Shown: positions 6,805 through 15,550, numbered from the stretch's first letter. The stretch: 45,345 nt of DNA from an uncultured bacterium (GCA_903906425.1 CAIVKH010000328.1:1-45345); one strand, 5' to 3'. The notes: generated by a model not told the origin, from the sequence alone. Numbers and translations: made by a program.

Positions 6805-7149
6805 TCAAATTTTATCCGCCGTCCGCGGCGGCGAGCCGTCGGTGTTGACGCTGAACAGCCACCAGCGCTCGTGTGATTTTCCGCGGCGCGGCGTGCGTTC
6901 GAAATAGACCGTCATCACGCCGTCATCCGCGGTCGCCACTTCGTACCAATGTTTGCGGACATATTGTTCGCCACTGCCGTGCCGGCAATCGCCCGTCGTC
7001 TTCCACGCCCGCCGCACTTGCACGACGCGGACATTCCGTCCGTGCCAGATGAATTCGCGCGGCAGCCCCGGCTCGCCCGCGGCCATCCGCGCCGTGTCGC
7101 ACGTGGCCGCGACGGGCTTGATCATTTCGCTGACGAATTGTTCGGACAT
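6805..7149 (-). CDS. DUF6504-like small cytoplasmic protein
   Basis: A soluble protein of 114 residues without signal or membrane segment. The segment REFIWHGRNVRVVQVRRAWK, followed by a Trp/Tyr-rich strand and YFERTPRRGKSHERWWLF, resembles DUF6504 proteins, which carry a W-x-G-R-x-x-x-V-x-x-V core and are of unknown function. I see no catalytic motif. It is divergent from the heme A synthase gene with a gap of 27-54 bp and convergent with lptB. Confidence 0.65.
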   Translation of the reverse strand: MSEQFVSEMIKPVAATCDTARMAAGEPGLPREFIWHGRNVRVVQVRRAWKTTGDCRHGSGEQYVRKHWYEVATADDGVMTVYFERTPRRGKSHERWWLFSVNTDGSPPRTADKI

Positions 7150-7203
7150 TTGTTTTTTGTAATCGGCCCAGCTTCGATGCTATCAGCTTTCGCCACCACA
7201 AAC

Positions 7204-8256
7204 ATGCCTGCGAAAAAAAACAGTTCAAGCCGGCCGGTCGTCATCTGGCTGATCGTCGTTTATGTTTTCATCCTCGCGATGATCGTCCTCGGCGGCGTCA
7301 CGCGGCTGACGGAATCCGGCCTTTCGATCGTGAAATGGGAGCCGGTACTCGGCGTGCTGCCGCCGATGAACGACGCGCAGTGGCACGAGCGGTTCCAGGC
7401 CTACAAATCGGCGACCGGTCAAGCCGCGGTACTTTTCTCGAATCTGACGGTCGAGCAATTCAAGCCGCTTTTCCTTTGGGAATTTGTTCACCGGCTCGTG
7501 GGCCGGCTCACCGGTTTTGTCGTCGCAATTCCGTTCGTCATTTTTCTTCTGAAACGGCGCATCGGAAAATCACTCGCGATCAAAATCGCGTCCGCCTTCG
7601 TCTTCGGCGGATTGCAGGGCGGCGTCGGCTGGCTGATGGTCGCGACCGGTTTGCAACAGGACATGACGCACGTGAGCCACTACGCACTCGCCGCCCACCT
7701 CGTTCTCGCGCTCACGCTGATGAGCTTCATCGTGTGGCTGATTCTGGACCTGTTGCCCGCCGCCCGTTCGCGCGCCGCTCCGCGATGGAGTCGCGCCGCC
7801 GCGTTTGTGTTCATCGCCGTGCTCGTCCTTCAAATCATTTACGGCGCGTTCACCGCGGGCCTTCGCGCCGGGCACTTCTTCAACACGTTTCCGACGATGA
7901 ATGGAATGTGGATTCCTCCCGGCACGTTCGGAGCCTCGCCGATGCGAGATCTGCTTGCCAATCCGATGACAGTTCAATGGACGCACCGCCTGCTCGCCTG
8001 GCTGCTGGCCGGATTCGCGGCTGTGATCTGGATCGGCGGTCTCAAATCGAAATCACCAGGGCGCTCGCGCGCGACTCTCCATCTGGTTCTTCTTTTCACA
8101 TTGCTGCAATCCGGCCTCGGCATCGCGACCCTGCTGCTGAACGTTCCTGTCTGGCTCGGCGCGCTGCACCAGTTCAACGCCGCGCTGCTCCTGACCGCCG
8201 CCGTCGCGCTGCTTCAAACTAATCTGCAACACAAAGAACTGTGCATAGAAAAGTGA
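7204..8256 (+). CDS. ctaA: heme A synthase, COX15/CtaA family
   Basis: A polytopic membrane protein of 350 residues with about eight hydrophobic helices. It oxidises the C8 methyl of heme O to the formyl group of heme A, the cofactor of aa3-type oxidases. Family marks are GGVTRLTESGLSI in the first helix, FKPLFLWEFVHRLVGRLTG with the conserved EFxHR, a second heme-ligand segment MTHVSHYALAAHL, and TVQWTHRLLAW and WLGALHQFNAA in the C-terminal half. This pattern fits the longer proteobacterial/mitochondrial type. Start ATG 7204 is chosen; ATG 7177 adds nine residues and is possible. No other cytochrome-oxidase genes are visible. A dyad-pair element begins 13 bp after the stop. Confidence 0.9.
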   Translation: MPAKKNSSSRPVVIWLIVVYVFILAMIVLGGVTRLTESGLSIVKWEPVLGVLPPMNDAQWHERFQAYKSATGQAAVLFSNLTVEQFKPLFLWEFVHRLVGRLTGFVVAIPFVIFLLKRRIGKSLAIKIASAFVFGGLQGGVGWLMVATGLQQDMTHVSHYALAAHLVLALTLMSFIVWLILDLLPAARSRAAPRWSRAAAFVFIAVLVLQIIYGAFTAGLRAGHFFNTFPTMNGMWIPPGTFGASPMRDLLANPMTVQWTHRLLAWLLAGFAAVIWIGGLKSKSPGRSRATLHLVLLFTLLQSGLGIATLLLNVPVWLGALHQFNAALLLTAAVALLQTNLQHKELCIEK

Positions 8257-8269
8257 AGCCGACGCACTT

Positions 8270-8316
8270 TGCCAATCATTGGAAATCTGCGCTCCCTCTT
8301 TTTCCAATGATTGGAA
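8270..8316. repeat. dyad-pair element, copy 5
   Basis: TGCCAATCATTGGAA (one mismatch) at 8270-8284 and perfect TTCCAATGATTGGAA at 8302-8316, 32 bp apart. It fills the short gap between the convergent ctaA and nitroreductase stops (8256 and 8318). Confidence 0.92.
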
Positions 8317-8317
8317 A

Positions 8318-9364
8318 TCAGGGCCGCCGAGGCGGCGGCGGAGTCGCAAGAATGACTTTTTCGAGCGCGCGGCGCGGCGTGGTGATCCGGTTGGATGTGG
8401 CGTAGCCGAGGCGCAACACAAGTTGCGGATGGCCATGATCGCCGGCGAGTTTCGCGAGCTTTTCGCGCGTTTCGGCAACTTGGACGACCTGGCCGAAGAA
8501 CGACGCGCTAATCCCAGCGGAACGCGCGCGCAACAGCAATCGGACCAGCGAACGTCCGGCTTCGAGCCAGGCGGCCGGCTCGTCGTCAACTGTGCCGATG
8601 ATCGCAAGCAGGCGCGACTGGCCGATGAGGCGCCGGTCTGTTACGGCGCGATGTGGTCCACTATCTTTCTTCTTGAACATCAGAAAATCGAAGATCGAAC
8701 CAACCAAGGTGTGACCGCGCGCAGTTCCGGGCATTCCATCGTGGCGGTGAGCTCCGGATATTGTGATCCATTGCAAAAGCTCTTCCCGGAACCTCTGATC
8801 GTGGCCCTGGATCAGATCGGCCTCCCCTATGAGTCTTGCGACCTCCTCGCGCCGGACGGGACCATCGAGCATATCGATCCATACTTCGGAGTTGGCCGCG
8901 GACATGACGAGGTTGGCAAACATCTCGTTCGAAATCGAACGAGATCCGAATTTCCTGCGCCAAGTCTGCCGACGGGCCATTCCATAGAAAAAAAGAGCAT
9001 CGTCCGCACTGTTCTTCGACATGGAACCGATCCTGATTTGTGCGAGAAGATCCGGATTGTCCGGGTCCGGGAACTGTTCGACCAGCGGCGAGAATCCAAA
9101 ATGTTTTATCGCAATCGCGATGTGCTCCAGCGCTGCGCCACAACTGATGGTCAGTTCGCGGTGCTGTGGGTCGGTCACGGCCAGCGCGCGACTGCGGTCG
9201 GCATACAGCGAGATAACGTCATTCGCGATCGAGAACTTCCACGGCTGCGTGTTGTTCACCGACGGCGCGAGAACGGCGTATTGCAGCATGAAACGCAGCT
9301 TCTCCGCAGTCGTACCATTCCGTGGAAATTCAGTTTCCGCCAGCACCTTTGGGCGCCATTGCAT
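8318..9364 (-). CDS. nitroreductase-family (Acg-like) flavoprotein
   Basis: A protein of 348 residues. The N-terminal half has the FMN-binding nitroreductase pattern of the Acg/Rv2032 type: AVLAPSVNNTQPWKF, then LYADRSRALAVTDPQHRELTISCGAAL. These proteins contain two nitroreductase-like halves with an unusual FMN pocket, and their substrate is generally unknown; a role in flavin storage or redox stress has been proposed for the mycobacterial member. GAGGGG lies about 8 nt before the ATG on the minus strand. A long antisense frame covers this whole gene on the plus strand but has no protein-like character. The stop codon lies 2 bp from a dyad-pair element. Confidence 0.85.
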   Translation of the reverse strand: MQWRPKVLAETEFPRNGTTAEKLRFMLQYAVLAPSVNNTQPWKFSIANDVISLYADRSRALAVTDPQHRELTISCGAALEHIAIAIKHFGFSPLVEQFPDPDNPDLLAQIRIGSMSKNSADDALFFYGMARRQTWRRKFGSRSISNEMFANLVMSAANSEVWIDMLDGPVRREEVARLIGEADLIQGHDQRFREELLQWITISGAHRHDGMPGTARGHTLVGSIFDFLMFKKKDSGPHRAVTDRRLIGQSRLLAIIGTVDDEPAAWLEAGRSLVRLLLRARSAGISASFFGQVVQVAETREKLAKLAGDHGHPQLVLRLGYATSNRITTPRRALEKVILATPPPPRRP

Positions 9365-9541
9365 CGCGATATCCCCTCTTCACTTTGCCCGGAGACGTCC
9401 GTACAGCCTCGGGTTAATCGTTGCGGGATAATCGCAACTTCCCGGCATGGAGGCAACAATTTCCATGGTGTGAATTTTTTGATGCTAGGAATTGTACGAG
9501 GTGTTGCCGATAGTGTACTGTGCCAGTGGAGGAACGTGGCC

Positions 9542-9934
9542 ATGATGGAAAATGTGAAAGTTTCGACGGGCGAGCCGGGGCCGAACGATGTCGTGTTCGA
9601 TTGCGTCAATTGCGCAAGAAGTCTGTGTATTGACAGTGTTGCATCAGGATTCACCATCATTTGTCCGCACTGCAACACGGAGCAGCGCGTGCCCGGCGAG
9701 CCGCAGGAATCCGGACCAGAGGATGAAAGTCAGGTTGAGGAATCAGCCGGCGAGGACTCGTCCGATGAACTCCGTCTACGTTGCGAACAACTCGAGAATG
9801 TTGCCGCCGTTCAACGGGGACGTCTGGAGCAGATCAGCCGTGAAATGGCACTGATTCAGGCCGCGCTCGACCGCATCGTCGGGTTGCTTCAGGATTCGCA
9901 AGTCCAGCCGCCGGATGACGGGAATCCATCCTGA
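9542..9934 (+). CDS. zinc-ribbon and coiled-coil protein
   Basis: A soluble protein of 130 residues. A single zinc ribbon near the N-terminus uses C21, C24, C41 and C44 (FDCVNCARSL, then IICPHCNTEQRVP), a form very common in PVC bacteria. It is followed by an acidic linker (residues about 48-72) and a helical stretch from about 75 to 115 with heptad-like Leu/Ile/Val spacing, probably a coiled coil. No enzymatic motif. GGAGG (9528-9532) is 9 nt from the ATG. The gene is followed by a strong intrinsic terminator and stands alone as a single transcription unit. Function unknown. Confidence 0.8.
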   Translation: MMENVKVSTGEPGPNDVVFDCVNCARSLCIDSVASGFTIICPHCNTEQRVPGEPQESGPEDESQVEESAGEDSSDELRLRCEQLENVAAVQRGRLEQISREMALIQAALDRIVGLLQDSQVQPPDDGNPS

Positions 9935-9957
9935 AATAATCCATAATTTATTAGGAA

Positions 9958-9992
9958 AACGCCGCGATTTTGCATCGCGGCGTTCTTCTTTT
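9958..9992 (+). terminator. intrinsic terminator after the zinc-ribbon gene
   Basis: Perfect 11-bp stem AACGCCGCGAT (9958-9968) / ATCGCGGCGTT (9974-9984) with a 5-nt loop, followed by CTTCTTTT. It lies 23 bp after the stop codon. Confidence 0.9.
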
Positions 9993-10179
9993 GTGAATAA
10001 CAACCCCCCGGCTGTTGATAACTTATTGACAGCATGCAACAGGCTGATTCATTGCCAGTTGCAAAGCATCACGGCGAAAATGCTCGATTTTTGGAGCGAT
10101 TGATACTCGAAAACTGTGGATAACTTCGCCGGCCCACCCTCTTTGGCCCGCTTGGACGGCATTCGGAACCTGTTAATAA
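9992..10179 (+). other. cluster of four DnaA-box-like 9-mers
   Basis: Four sites in the same orientation: TGTGAATAA (9992-10000), TGTTGATAA (10013-10021), TGTGGATAA (10115-10123) and TGTTAATAA (10171-10179). The first and third match the reverse complement of the DnaA consensus TTATNCACA exactly; the others differ at one position. AT-rich stretches flank them. The gap lies between two genes that point toward it. It may be an origin element or a DnaA-binding cluster. Confidence 0.5.
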
Positions 10180-10183
10180 ATCA

Positions 10184-11356
10184 TTAGCGAGACGGAAGCC
10201 GTTTCAGGAACTTCCCGATTCGCGTCATCGCCTCTTTGATTTCTTCCATTGAGGTCGCATACGAACAGCGCACCGATCCCTCGCCACAGGGGCCGAACGC
10301 ACCGCCCGGGACCATTGCAACTTTCTCTTCGTTCAAAAGCCGTAGTGCAAAATCTTTCGATGTAATCTTAAAATTGCGCAACGACGGGAACGTATAGAAC
10401 GCGCCGCTCGGGCGCGGACAAGGCAGCCCCATTTCCTCAAACGAGGCGTAGACAAAATTTCTGCGCCGTTCGTATTCGGCGCGCATTTCCGCGATGTCCT
10501 CTTCCGGCTTTGACAATGCCTCCAGCGCGGCGACTTGGCCGGTGATGGATGCACACAGCATCGTGTACTGGTGAATCTTCATCATCGCATCCGTCAGCGG
10601 CGCGGGCGCGCAGGCGTAGCCGATGCGAAATCCCGTCATCGCCCACGCTTTCGAAAATCCGTGGAAGAAGATTGTCCGCTCCTTCATGTCCGGCAATGCG
10701 GCAATGCAGGTATGCTTTCCGTCGTACGTCAACTCGGCATAAATTTCATCTGTCAGCACGACCAGATCATGTTTCGTCGCGAACTCCGCAACCATCGCGA
10801 CATCTTCCGGCCGCAGCGTCGCGCCCGTCGGATTGTTCGGATAATTCAGCATGATCGCTTTGGTCTTCTTCGTGACCTTCGCTTCGAGTTGTTCGCGTGT
10901 GACACGGAAATTATCTTCGCCGCGCGTCTCGATTGCCACCGGAACGCCGTGCGCAAAGACGATGACGGGCCGGTACGATACGTAACACGGTTCGTGATAC
11001 ATCACCTCGTCGCCCGGTTCGATGAGTGCGCGCAGCGCCAGATCGAGCGCCTCGCTCACGCCGACCGTGATTAAAATTTCCGAAACCGGGTCATAGATTG
11101 GCCCGAAGGTCTTTTTGACATACGACGACAGCGCCCGACGAAGCTCAATCAATCCAAGATTCGACGTGTACGCCGTCGCGCCGCGCTCCAGCGAATCAAT
11201 AGCCGATTCACGCACGTGCCACGGCGTGTCAAAGTCCGGCTCGCCGATGCCGAGACTGATCACGTCCTTCATCGTGCTGACGATGTCGAAAAAATCGCGG
11301 ATTCCCGACTTAGGAATATCGCGAATGTGGGAAGCAATCTTGCTGCTGATATTCAT
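10184..11356 (-). CDS. class I/II PLP-dependent aminotransferase
   Basis: A cytoplasmic protein of 390 residues, full length for fold-type I aspartate-aminotransferase-like enzymes. The PLP lysine is K236 in FSKAWAMTGFRIGY. Other marks are LGIGEPDFDTP, YPNNPTGA, LTDEIYAELTYDG and the C-terminal RCSYATSMEEI substrate-carboxylate arginine region. Substrate cannot be set; relatives include aspartate, aromatic and alanine aminotransferases. The gene lies 2 bp after the Lrp/AsnC-like regulator on the same strand, so the two form an operon, and the regulator may sense the amino acid made or used here. Confidence 0.93.
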   Translation of the reverse strand: MNISSKIASHIRDIPKSGIRDFFDIVSTMKDVISLGIGEPDFDTPWHVRESAIDSLERGATAYTSNLGLIELRRALSSYVKKTFGPIYDPVSEILITVGVSEALDLALRALIEPGDEVMYHEPCYVSYRPVIVFAHGVPVAIETRGEDNFRVTREQLEAKVTKKTKAIMLNYPNNPTGATLRPEDVAMVAEFATKHDLVVLTDEIYAELTYDGKHTCIAALPDMKERTIFFHGFSKAWAMTGFRIGYACAPAPLTDAMMKIHQYTMLCASITGQVAALEALSKPEEDIAEMRAEYERRRNFVYASFEEMGLPCPRPSGAFYTFPSLRNFKITSKDFALRLLNEEKVAMVPGGAFGPCGEGSVRCSYATSMEEIKEAMTRIGKFLKRLPSR

Positions 11357-11358
11357 AT

Positions 11359-11838
11359 TCAGGGCGAGACTTTCAACCGCTCATGGACCTCGTGCGACTC
11401 CATCAGAACGCCGTTCGCCTTGTACGTCTTCAGCATGAAATGCGTGGCCGTCGAGATCACGCCCTTGATCGTCGCCAGTTTGTCGCTCACGAAGAACGCG
11501 ACCTCCTTCAAATCCTTGCCCGAAACGAACAGCAGCAGATCGAACGTCCCCGACATCAGATAAAGCGACTGCACTTCCGAGAACTTGCTGATCCGCTCGG
11601 CCACCGCGTTGAACCCGCCCTCGCGCTCCGGCGTCACCTTCACCTCGATCACCGCCGTCACCCGCGAATGCGAAAGCTGGTCCTCGTTCACCACGGCCTG
11701 ATAGCCGCGGATGATCCCGCGCTCCTCATAATCCGCGATCTTCGCGCGCACTTCCGCCGCCGGCAAATTCAGCATCTTCCCCAGGTTTTCCGGCGTCTCC
11801 AGCGCATTCTTCTTCAGCAATTTCAGCAGTTCATCCAT
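11359..11838 (-). CDS. Lrp/AsnC-family transcriptional regulator
   Basis: A protein of 159 residues, the normal size for this family. An N-terminal winged helix-turn-helix (residues about 1-50: LLKKNALETPENLGKMLNLPAAEVRAKIADYEERGII) is joined to a RAM/ligand-binding domain (about 65-145) with the strand VTAVIEVKVTPE and the Gly-rich turn YLMSGTFDLLLFV. Such proteins bind DNA as octamers and respond to amino acids. GAGGTG sits about 5 nt before the ATG. It heads a two-gene operon with the aminotransferase. Confidence 0.9.
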   Translation of the reverse strand: MDELLKLLKKNALETPENLGKMLNLPAAEVRAKIADYEERGIIRGYQAVVNEDQLSHSRVTAVIEVKVTPEREGGFNAVAERISKFSEVQSLYLMSGTFDLLLFVSGKDLKEVAFFVSDKLATIKGVISTATHFMLKTYKANGVLMESHEVHERLKVSP

Positions 11839-11964
11839 GACACACCTCGCAAAAAAGACGCGCTTATACGCCCGCCCCGCCCCCGCGTCCAGCGTGTGGA
11901 AAGGATCGCTCGAGAAAATGAAAACCGTTTCTGCCCGCGCCGGCCGTGGAAAAAAATTCGTGAT

Positions 11965-12011
11965 TTCCAATGATTGGAAAAAGCCGGGCCGCAAACTTCC
12001 AATCATTGGAA
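11965..12011. repeat. dyad-pair element, copy 6
   Basis: TTCCAATGATTGGAA at 11965-11979 and TTCCAATCATTGGAA at 11997-12011, both perfect, 32 bp apart. It lies 38 bp downstream of the rubredoxin stop and about 125 bp upstream of the lrp-like gene, both on the minus strand. Confidence 0.95.
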
Positions 12012-12049
12012 ATTTTCGCGCAGCGCCGCATCGGCGCGCAGGAAAAACG

Positions 12050-12235
12050 TCATAATTTTTCGAACGCCTTCTTTGGGGCGGTGCATTGCGGGCAGTGCCA
12101 GGTGTCGGGAAGTTTTTCGAAAGGCGTGCCCGGCGGGATGCCATGTTCCGGATCGCCGTTTTCCGGATCATAAATGTAGCCGCAGCACGTGCAGGCCCAC
12201 CGCGCCGGAGCAGTTTCGTTTTCGGAATTTTCCAT
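12050..12235 (-). CDS. rubredoxin
   Basis: An electron carrier of 61 residues with a single iron held by C15, C18, C48 and C51 ([10 protein letters not shown] and WHCPQC). The central [20 protein letters not shown] is the standard rubredoxin core. A short acidic N-terminal extension of about 12 residues precedes it. Rubredoxins pass electrons to oxygen- or peroxide-reducing enzymes or to alkane hydroxylases; no partner is encoded nearby. It is divergent from mtnA. Confidence 0.95.
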   Translation of the reverse strand: MENSENETAPARWACTCCGYIYDPENGDPEHGIPPGTPFEKLPDTWHCPQCTAPKKAFEKL

Positions 12236-12300
12236 GGCCGCAAAATTAGTGCGCCGCGCCGCGGCGTCAAGGCCGGTGAATCTGAAATCGCCGCGCGGAC

Positions 12301-12329
12301 TTGTTGTCGCCGCGATGTGCCGCTAGATT
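12301..12329 (+). promoter_or_regulatory. possible sigma-70 promoter for the mtnA operon
   Basis: TTGTTG (12301-12306) and TAGATT (12324-12329) with a 17-bp spacer, 9 bp before the mtnA ATG. Each box matches the consensus at four of six positions; if real, the 5' leader would be very short. Confidence 0.3.
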
Positions 12330-12337
12330 GCAGCGCC

Positions 12338-13357
12338 ATGAAAGTTTGCGGAAAAGATTATCGAGCGGTCTGGATGGAAGGCCGCGATGTCGTCGTCATC
12401 AACCAGCCGCTGCTGCCGCACCGCTTCGAAATCCTGCGGCTCAAAAATCACAGGCAGACCGCCGATGCGATCAAGACGATGATCATTCGCGGCGCGGGCA
12501 CGATCGGCGCGACCGCCGGCTACGGCTTCGCGCAGGCGTGGCTCGAAGGCGCGGATCTCGACGAGGCTTATCAGACGCTCGTCACCACGCGGCCCACCGC
12601 CGCCGATTTGAAACACGCGCTCGACCGCGTCCGCGCGAACGCGACGAACGCGAAGCAGGCCGTCGCGGTGGCCGAGGCGATCGCCGATGAATATGTCGAA
12701 CGCGCGCTGAAAATCGCGAAGGCCGGACTGCCGCTGATCAAAAACGGCTCGCGCGTGCTGACGCATTGCAACGCGGGCTGGCTCGCGCTCGAAGACTGGG
12801 GCAGCGCCACCGCGCCGATTTATCTCGCGCACCGCAAGGGCCGGAAAGTTTTCGTCTGGGTTGACGAAACTCGGCCGCGATGCCAGGGCGCGAACCTCAC
12901 GAGTTGGGAACTTTTGCAGGAAGGCGTCCCGCACAAAATCATTCCCGACAACGCGGCCGGCTTCTTCATGCGCCGCGGCGAAATTGATCTTTGCATCGTC
13001 GGCGCGGACCGCATCGCCGCCAACGGCGACGCCGCCAACAAGGTCGGAACCTACACGAAGGCCGTGCTCGCCCGCGAAAATGGAATTCCGTTTTACGTCG
13101 CCGCGCCCGCGCCGACCTTCGACATGAAATGCAAATCAGGCGACAGCATTCCGATCGAGGAGCGCAGCGAGGACGAGGTGCATTACGTTTCCGGCTGCAC
13201 GGAGCGCGGGAAAATCGAACGCGTCCGAATTTCGCATCCTGACGCCCGCGCCGCAAATCCCGCGTTCGATGTCACGTCCGCGAAATACATCACCGGTTTC
13301 ATCACCGAATTCGGAATCATCAAGCCCGGCGAAGTCAAAAAACGTTTTTCGAAATAG
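12338..13357 (+). CDS. mtnA: MtnA-type (methylthio/deoxy)ribose-1-phosphate isomerase
   Basis: A protein of 339 residues, full length. It isomerises an aldose 1-phosphate (5-methylthioribose or 5-deoxyribose 1-phosphate) to the ketose. The catalytic Cys is C144 in THCNAGWLA and the catalytic Asp is D224 in GADRIAANGDAANKVGTY; RGAGTIGATAGYG and VDETRPRCQG are also typical of MtnA rather than eIF2B subunits. The ATG at 12338 starts the conserved region; the frame is open upstream but antisense to rubredoxin. A class II aldolase follows after 6 bp and a nucleoside phosphorylase after that, so the likely pathway is nucleoside to sugar 1-phosphate to ketose 1-phosphate to DHAP plus an aldehyde. 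Confidence 0.9.
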   Translation: MKVCGKDYRAVWMEGRDVVVINQPLLPHRFEILRLKNHRQTADAIKTMIIRGAGTIGATAGYGFAQAWLEGADLDEAYQTLVTTRPTAADLKHALDRVRANATNAKQAVAVAEAIADEYVERALKIAKAGLPLIKNGSRVLTHCNAGWLALEDWGSATAPIYLAHRKGRKVFVWVDETRPRCQGANLTSWELLQEGVPHKIIPDNAAGFFMRRGEIDLCIVGADRIAANGDAANKVGTYTKAVLARENGIPFYVAAPAPTFDMKCKSGDSIPIEERSEDEVHYVSGCTERGKIERVRISHPDARAANPAFDVTSAKYITGFITEFGIIKPGEVKKRFSK

Positions 13358-13363
13358 ATTCCC

Positions 13364-13927
13364 ATGCCCGAAATTTTTGTCGGCCCCAAATTCCGAACCA
13401 TTTTCGCCAGCCGCGAAACACCGCACGATGACCGACTCGACGAGTTCATCTCGTGGACGCGACGGCTTACGAAAATGGGCGTGATTGCGAAGGCGATGGG
13501 AAACCTGAGCTTTCGAACCGCGAGCGGATTCATCATCACGCCGAGCGGGACCGACCCGGCCACGATCACCGCCGGACAATTCGTCGAGGTCACTTCGGTT
13601 GACATGGAGCGCCGCGAAATCACCGTCAACGGCCCGGCCGATCCTTCCAGCGAAAGTATGATCCACGCGGCGATCTATCGGAATCGTGCCGACGTGAACG
13701 CGATTTTCCACGGACACAACAACGATTTCGTCGCGACCGCAGAAACGCGCGGAATCCCTGTGACGGCCCGCGAGCAATCGTACGGAACGCCACAACTTGT
13801 CGCCGAGGTTGTCGGCATTCTCGGCAATCATTTTTTCGTCGTCATGCGGAACCACGGTTTCATTGCGATGGGACGGACGATCGGCGAGGCCGGGGCGCAG
13901 ATTGAAAAAATCTTCCCTGCGGCATGA
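13364..13927 (+). CDS. class II aldolase/adducin-family protein
   Basis: A zinc-dependent enzyme of 187 residues. Metal and catalytic residues are visible as E97 (SSESMIHAAIY), H116 and H118 (FHGHNN) and H164 (RNHGF). The N-terminal MGNLSFRTASGFIITPSG is the phosphate-binding segment of this family. Members include L-fuculose 1-phosphate aldolase, methylthioribulose 1-phosphate dehydratase (MtnB) and the 5-deoxyribulose 1-phosphate aldolase (Ald2) of the DHAP shunt. Because mtnA lies directly before it, MtnB or Ald2 is more likely than a sugar-catabolic aldolase. No MtnC-, MtnD- or MtnK-like gene is nearby, which favours the aldolase role. Confidence 0.85.
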   Translation: MPEIFVGPKFRTIFASRETPHDDRLDEFISWTRRLTKMGVIAKAMGNLSFRTASGFIITPSGTDPATITAGQFVEVTSVDMERREITVNGPADPSSESMIHAAIYRNRADVNAIFHGHNNDFVATAETRGIPVTAREQSYGTPQLVAEVVGILGNHFFVVMRNHGFIAMGRTIGEAGAQIEKIFPAA

Positions 13928-13964
13928 AATTTTGAAAATGAAAGTGAACGGTCAGGAGAAAATC

Positions 13965-14759
13965 ATGGCAAAGAAAAATCAACAGATCATCACGGGTTTG
14001 GGCGATGGGGATGTCGGCGAATTCGTTTTTCTGGCGGGCGACCCCGCCCGCGTTCCGAAGATTTCCGACGGCTGGAAAAAGGTCCAGGAAGTCTGCCGCG
14101 TCCGCGAATATGTCGTTCACACTGGCGTAAAAAATGGCGTGCGGCTCACCGCGGCCTCGACCGGAATCGGCGCGCCCTCGACCGCGGTTCTTGTCGAAGA
14201 GCTCGCGAAGATCGGCGCGAAGACGTTCATTCGCGTCGGTAACAGCGGCGCGATTTCCGACCGCGTCCAGCTTGGCGATTACGTGATTTCCACCGGCGCG
14301 ATCCGCGATGACGGGACTTCGAAAACCTACGTTGTCCCGGAATTCCCGGCGGTTGCCCATTACGAGGTCGTGTCCGCGCTGGTTGCTGCGGCGAAGGCGG
14401 CGGGCGCAAAATTTCACGCCGGCATCACGGCTTCCACCGATGGTTTCTATTCGCGGAACAAAGTCACTGGCGCGGACGGAAAAATCCTGCCGATGTCGTT
14501 TCAGAATTTTGAGCAGTCGTGGTCGAACACGCTGCTCGACTGGAAGGCTGCGGGCGCGCTGAATGTCGAGATGGAATCGGGCGCTGTGTTCACGCTCGCG
14601 AATCTTTTCGGACTTCGCGCCGGCGCGATCTGCACGGTTTCGGATCGCACACCGTGGACGTCACCGGGACAGGATGCTTTGTCGCTCGACAAGAACATCC
14701 ACGGCGCGATCGAGATTGCAATCGCCGCCGCGCTGGCGCTGGCGAAGGCTGACGAGTGA
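13965..14759 (+). CDS. uridine-phosphorylase-family nucleoside phosphorylase
   Basis: A protein of 264 residues of the PNP/UDP phosphorylase superfamily. Phosphate-binding [10 protein letters not shown], then the Gly-rich [27 protein letters not shown], and the substrate-binding [13 protein letters not shown] are all present. It should split a nucleoside with phosphate into base and (deoxy)ribose 1-phosphate. The motifs lean toward uridine phosphorylase, but the neighbours (mtnA and a class II aldolase) suggest a 5-deoxynucleoside or a broad range. Start ATG 13965 is chosen because AGGAG lies 6 nt before it; ATG 13938 is an alternative. The stop overlaps the thyA GTG start (GTGA). Confidence 0.88.
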   Translation: MAKKNQQIITGLGDGDVGEFVFLAGDPARVPKISDGWKKVQEVCRVREYVVHTGVKNGVRLTAASTGIGAPSTAVLVEELAKIGAKTFIRVGNSGAISDRVQLGDYVISTGAIRDDGTSKTYVVPEFPAVAHYEVVSALVAAAKAAGAKFHAGITASTDGFYSRNKVTGADGKILPMSFQNFEQSWSNTLLDWKAAGALNVEMESGAVFTLANLFGLRAGAICTVSDRTPWTSPGQDALSLDKNIHGAIEIAIAAALALAKADE

Positions 14760-15550
14760 AGCAATATCTCGAACTGTTGCGACATGTCCGGGATCACGGC
14801 GTGGAACGGCCCGACCGGACCGGCACCGGCACGCTCAGCATTTTCGGCTGGCAGATGCGGTTCGATCTGTCCGCGGGCTTCCCGCTCGTCACGACGAAAA
14901 GAATCCACACGCGATCGGTGATCTTCGAATTGCTTTGGTTTCTGCGCGGCGAAACGAACGTGAAATTTCTCCGCGAGAACAAAGTCTCGATCTGGGACGA
15001 GTGGGCGGACAAGGACGGGAATCTCGGTCCAATCTATGGCGCTCAGTGGCGCTCGTGGCCGGCGGGGGCGGGGCGCAGCATTGACCAGATTGGGAAAGTT
15101 GTGGAGCAGATCAAAACTAATCCGAATTCGCGGCGACTGATCGTCAGCGCGTGGAACCCGGCGGATCTTTCAAGAATGGCGCTCGCGCCGTGCCACTGCC
15201 TATTTCAATTTTATGTGGCGAACGGAAAACTCTCCTGCCAGCTCTACCAGCGTAGCGCAGATGTCTTTCTAGGCGTGCCGTTCAACATCGCATCGTATGC
15301 GCTGCTCACGCTAATGATGGCGCAGGTCTGCGATTTGCAGCCCGGAGAATTTGTCCACACCTTCGGCGACGCGCATTTGTATCTGAATCACCTCAAACAG
15401 GCCGACGAACAGCTCGCGCGCGAACCGTTTTCACTGCCGTCGATGGAACTGAATCGCGATGTGAAATCAATTTTCGATTTCAAATTCGAGGATTTCGATT
15501 TGAAGAACTACGAGTGCCACCCGGCGATTCGCGCTCCGATTGCGGTATGA
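14756..15550 (+). CDS. thyA: thymidylate synthase
   Basis: A protein of 264 residues, the same length as the E. coli enzyme. It methylates dUMP to dTMP using 5,10-methylene-tetrahydrofolate and releases dihydrofolate. Visible are RPDRTGTGT, the catalytic C146 in [34 protein letters not shown], and the C-terminal [10 protein letters not shown]. Start is GTG, coupled to the phosphorylase stop. The stop overlaps the ATG of folA (ATGA), the classic thyA-folA pair in which folA recycles the dihydrofolate. Confidence 0.98.
   Translation: MKQYLELLRHVRDHGVERPDRTGTGTLSIFGWQMRFDLSAGFPLVTTKRIHTRSVIFELLWFLRGETNVKFLRENKVSIWDEWADKDGNLGPIYGAQWRSWPAGAGRSIDQIGKVVEQIKTNPNSRRLIVSAWNPADLSRMALAPCHCLFQFYVANGKLSCQLYQRSADVFLGVPFNIASYALLTLMMAQVCDLQPGEFVHTFGDAHLYLNHLKQADEQLAREPFSLPSMELNRDVKSIFDFKFEDFDLKNYECHPAIRAPIAV

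Noticed and set aside
8279-9934. A 551-residue plus-strand frame covering the nitroreductase gene
   Set aside because: Its first 420 residues are the antisense of a clear nitroreductase; only the last 130 residues, with their own GGAGG and ATG, look like a protein.
9992-10179. Calling the DnaA-box cluster a proven oriC
   Set aside because: No dnaA, dnaN, gidA or similar marker gene is nearby and skew cannot be measured here, so it is kept only as a candidate DnaA-binding region.
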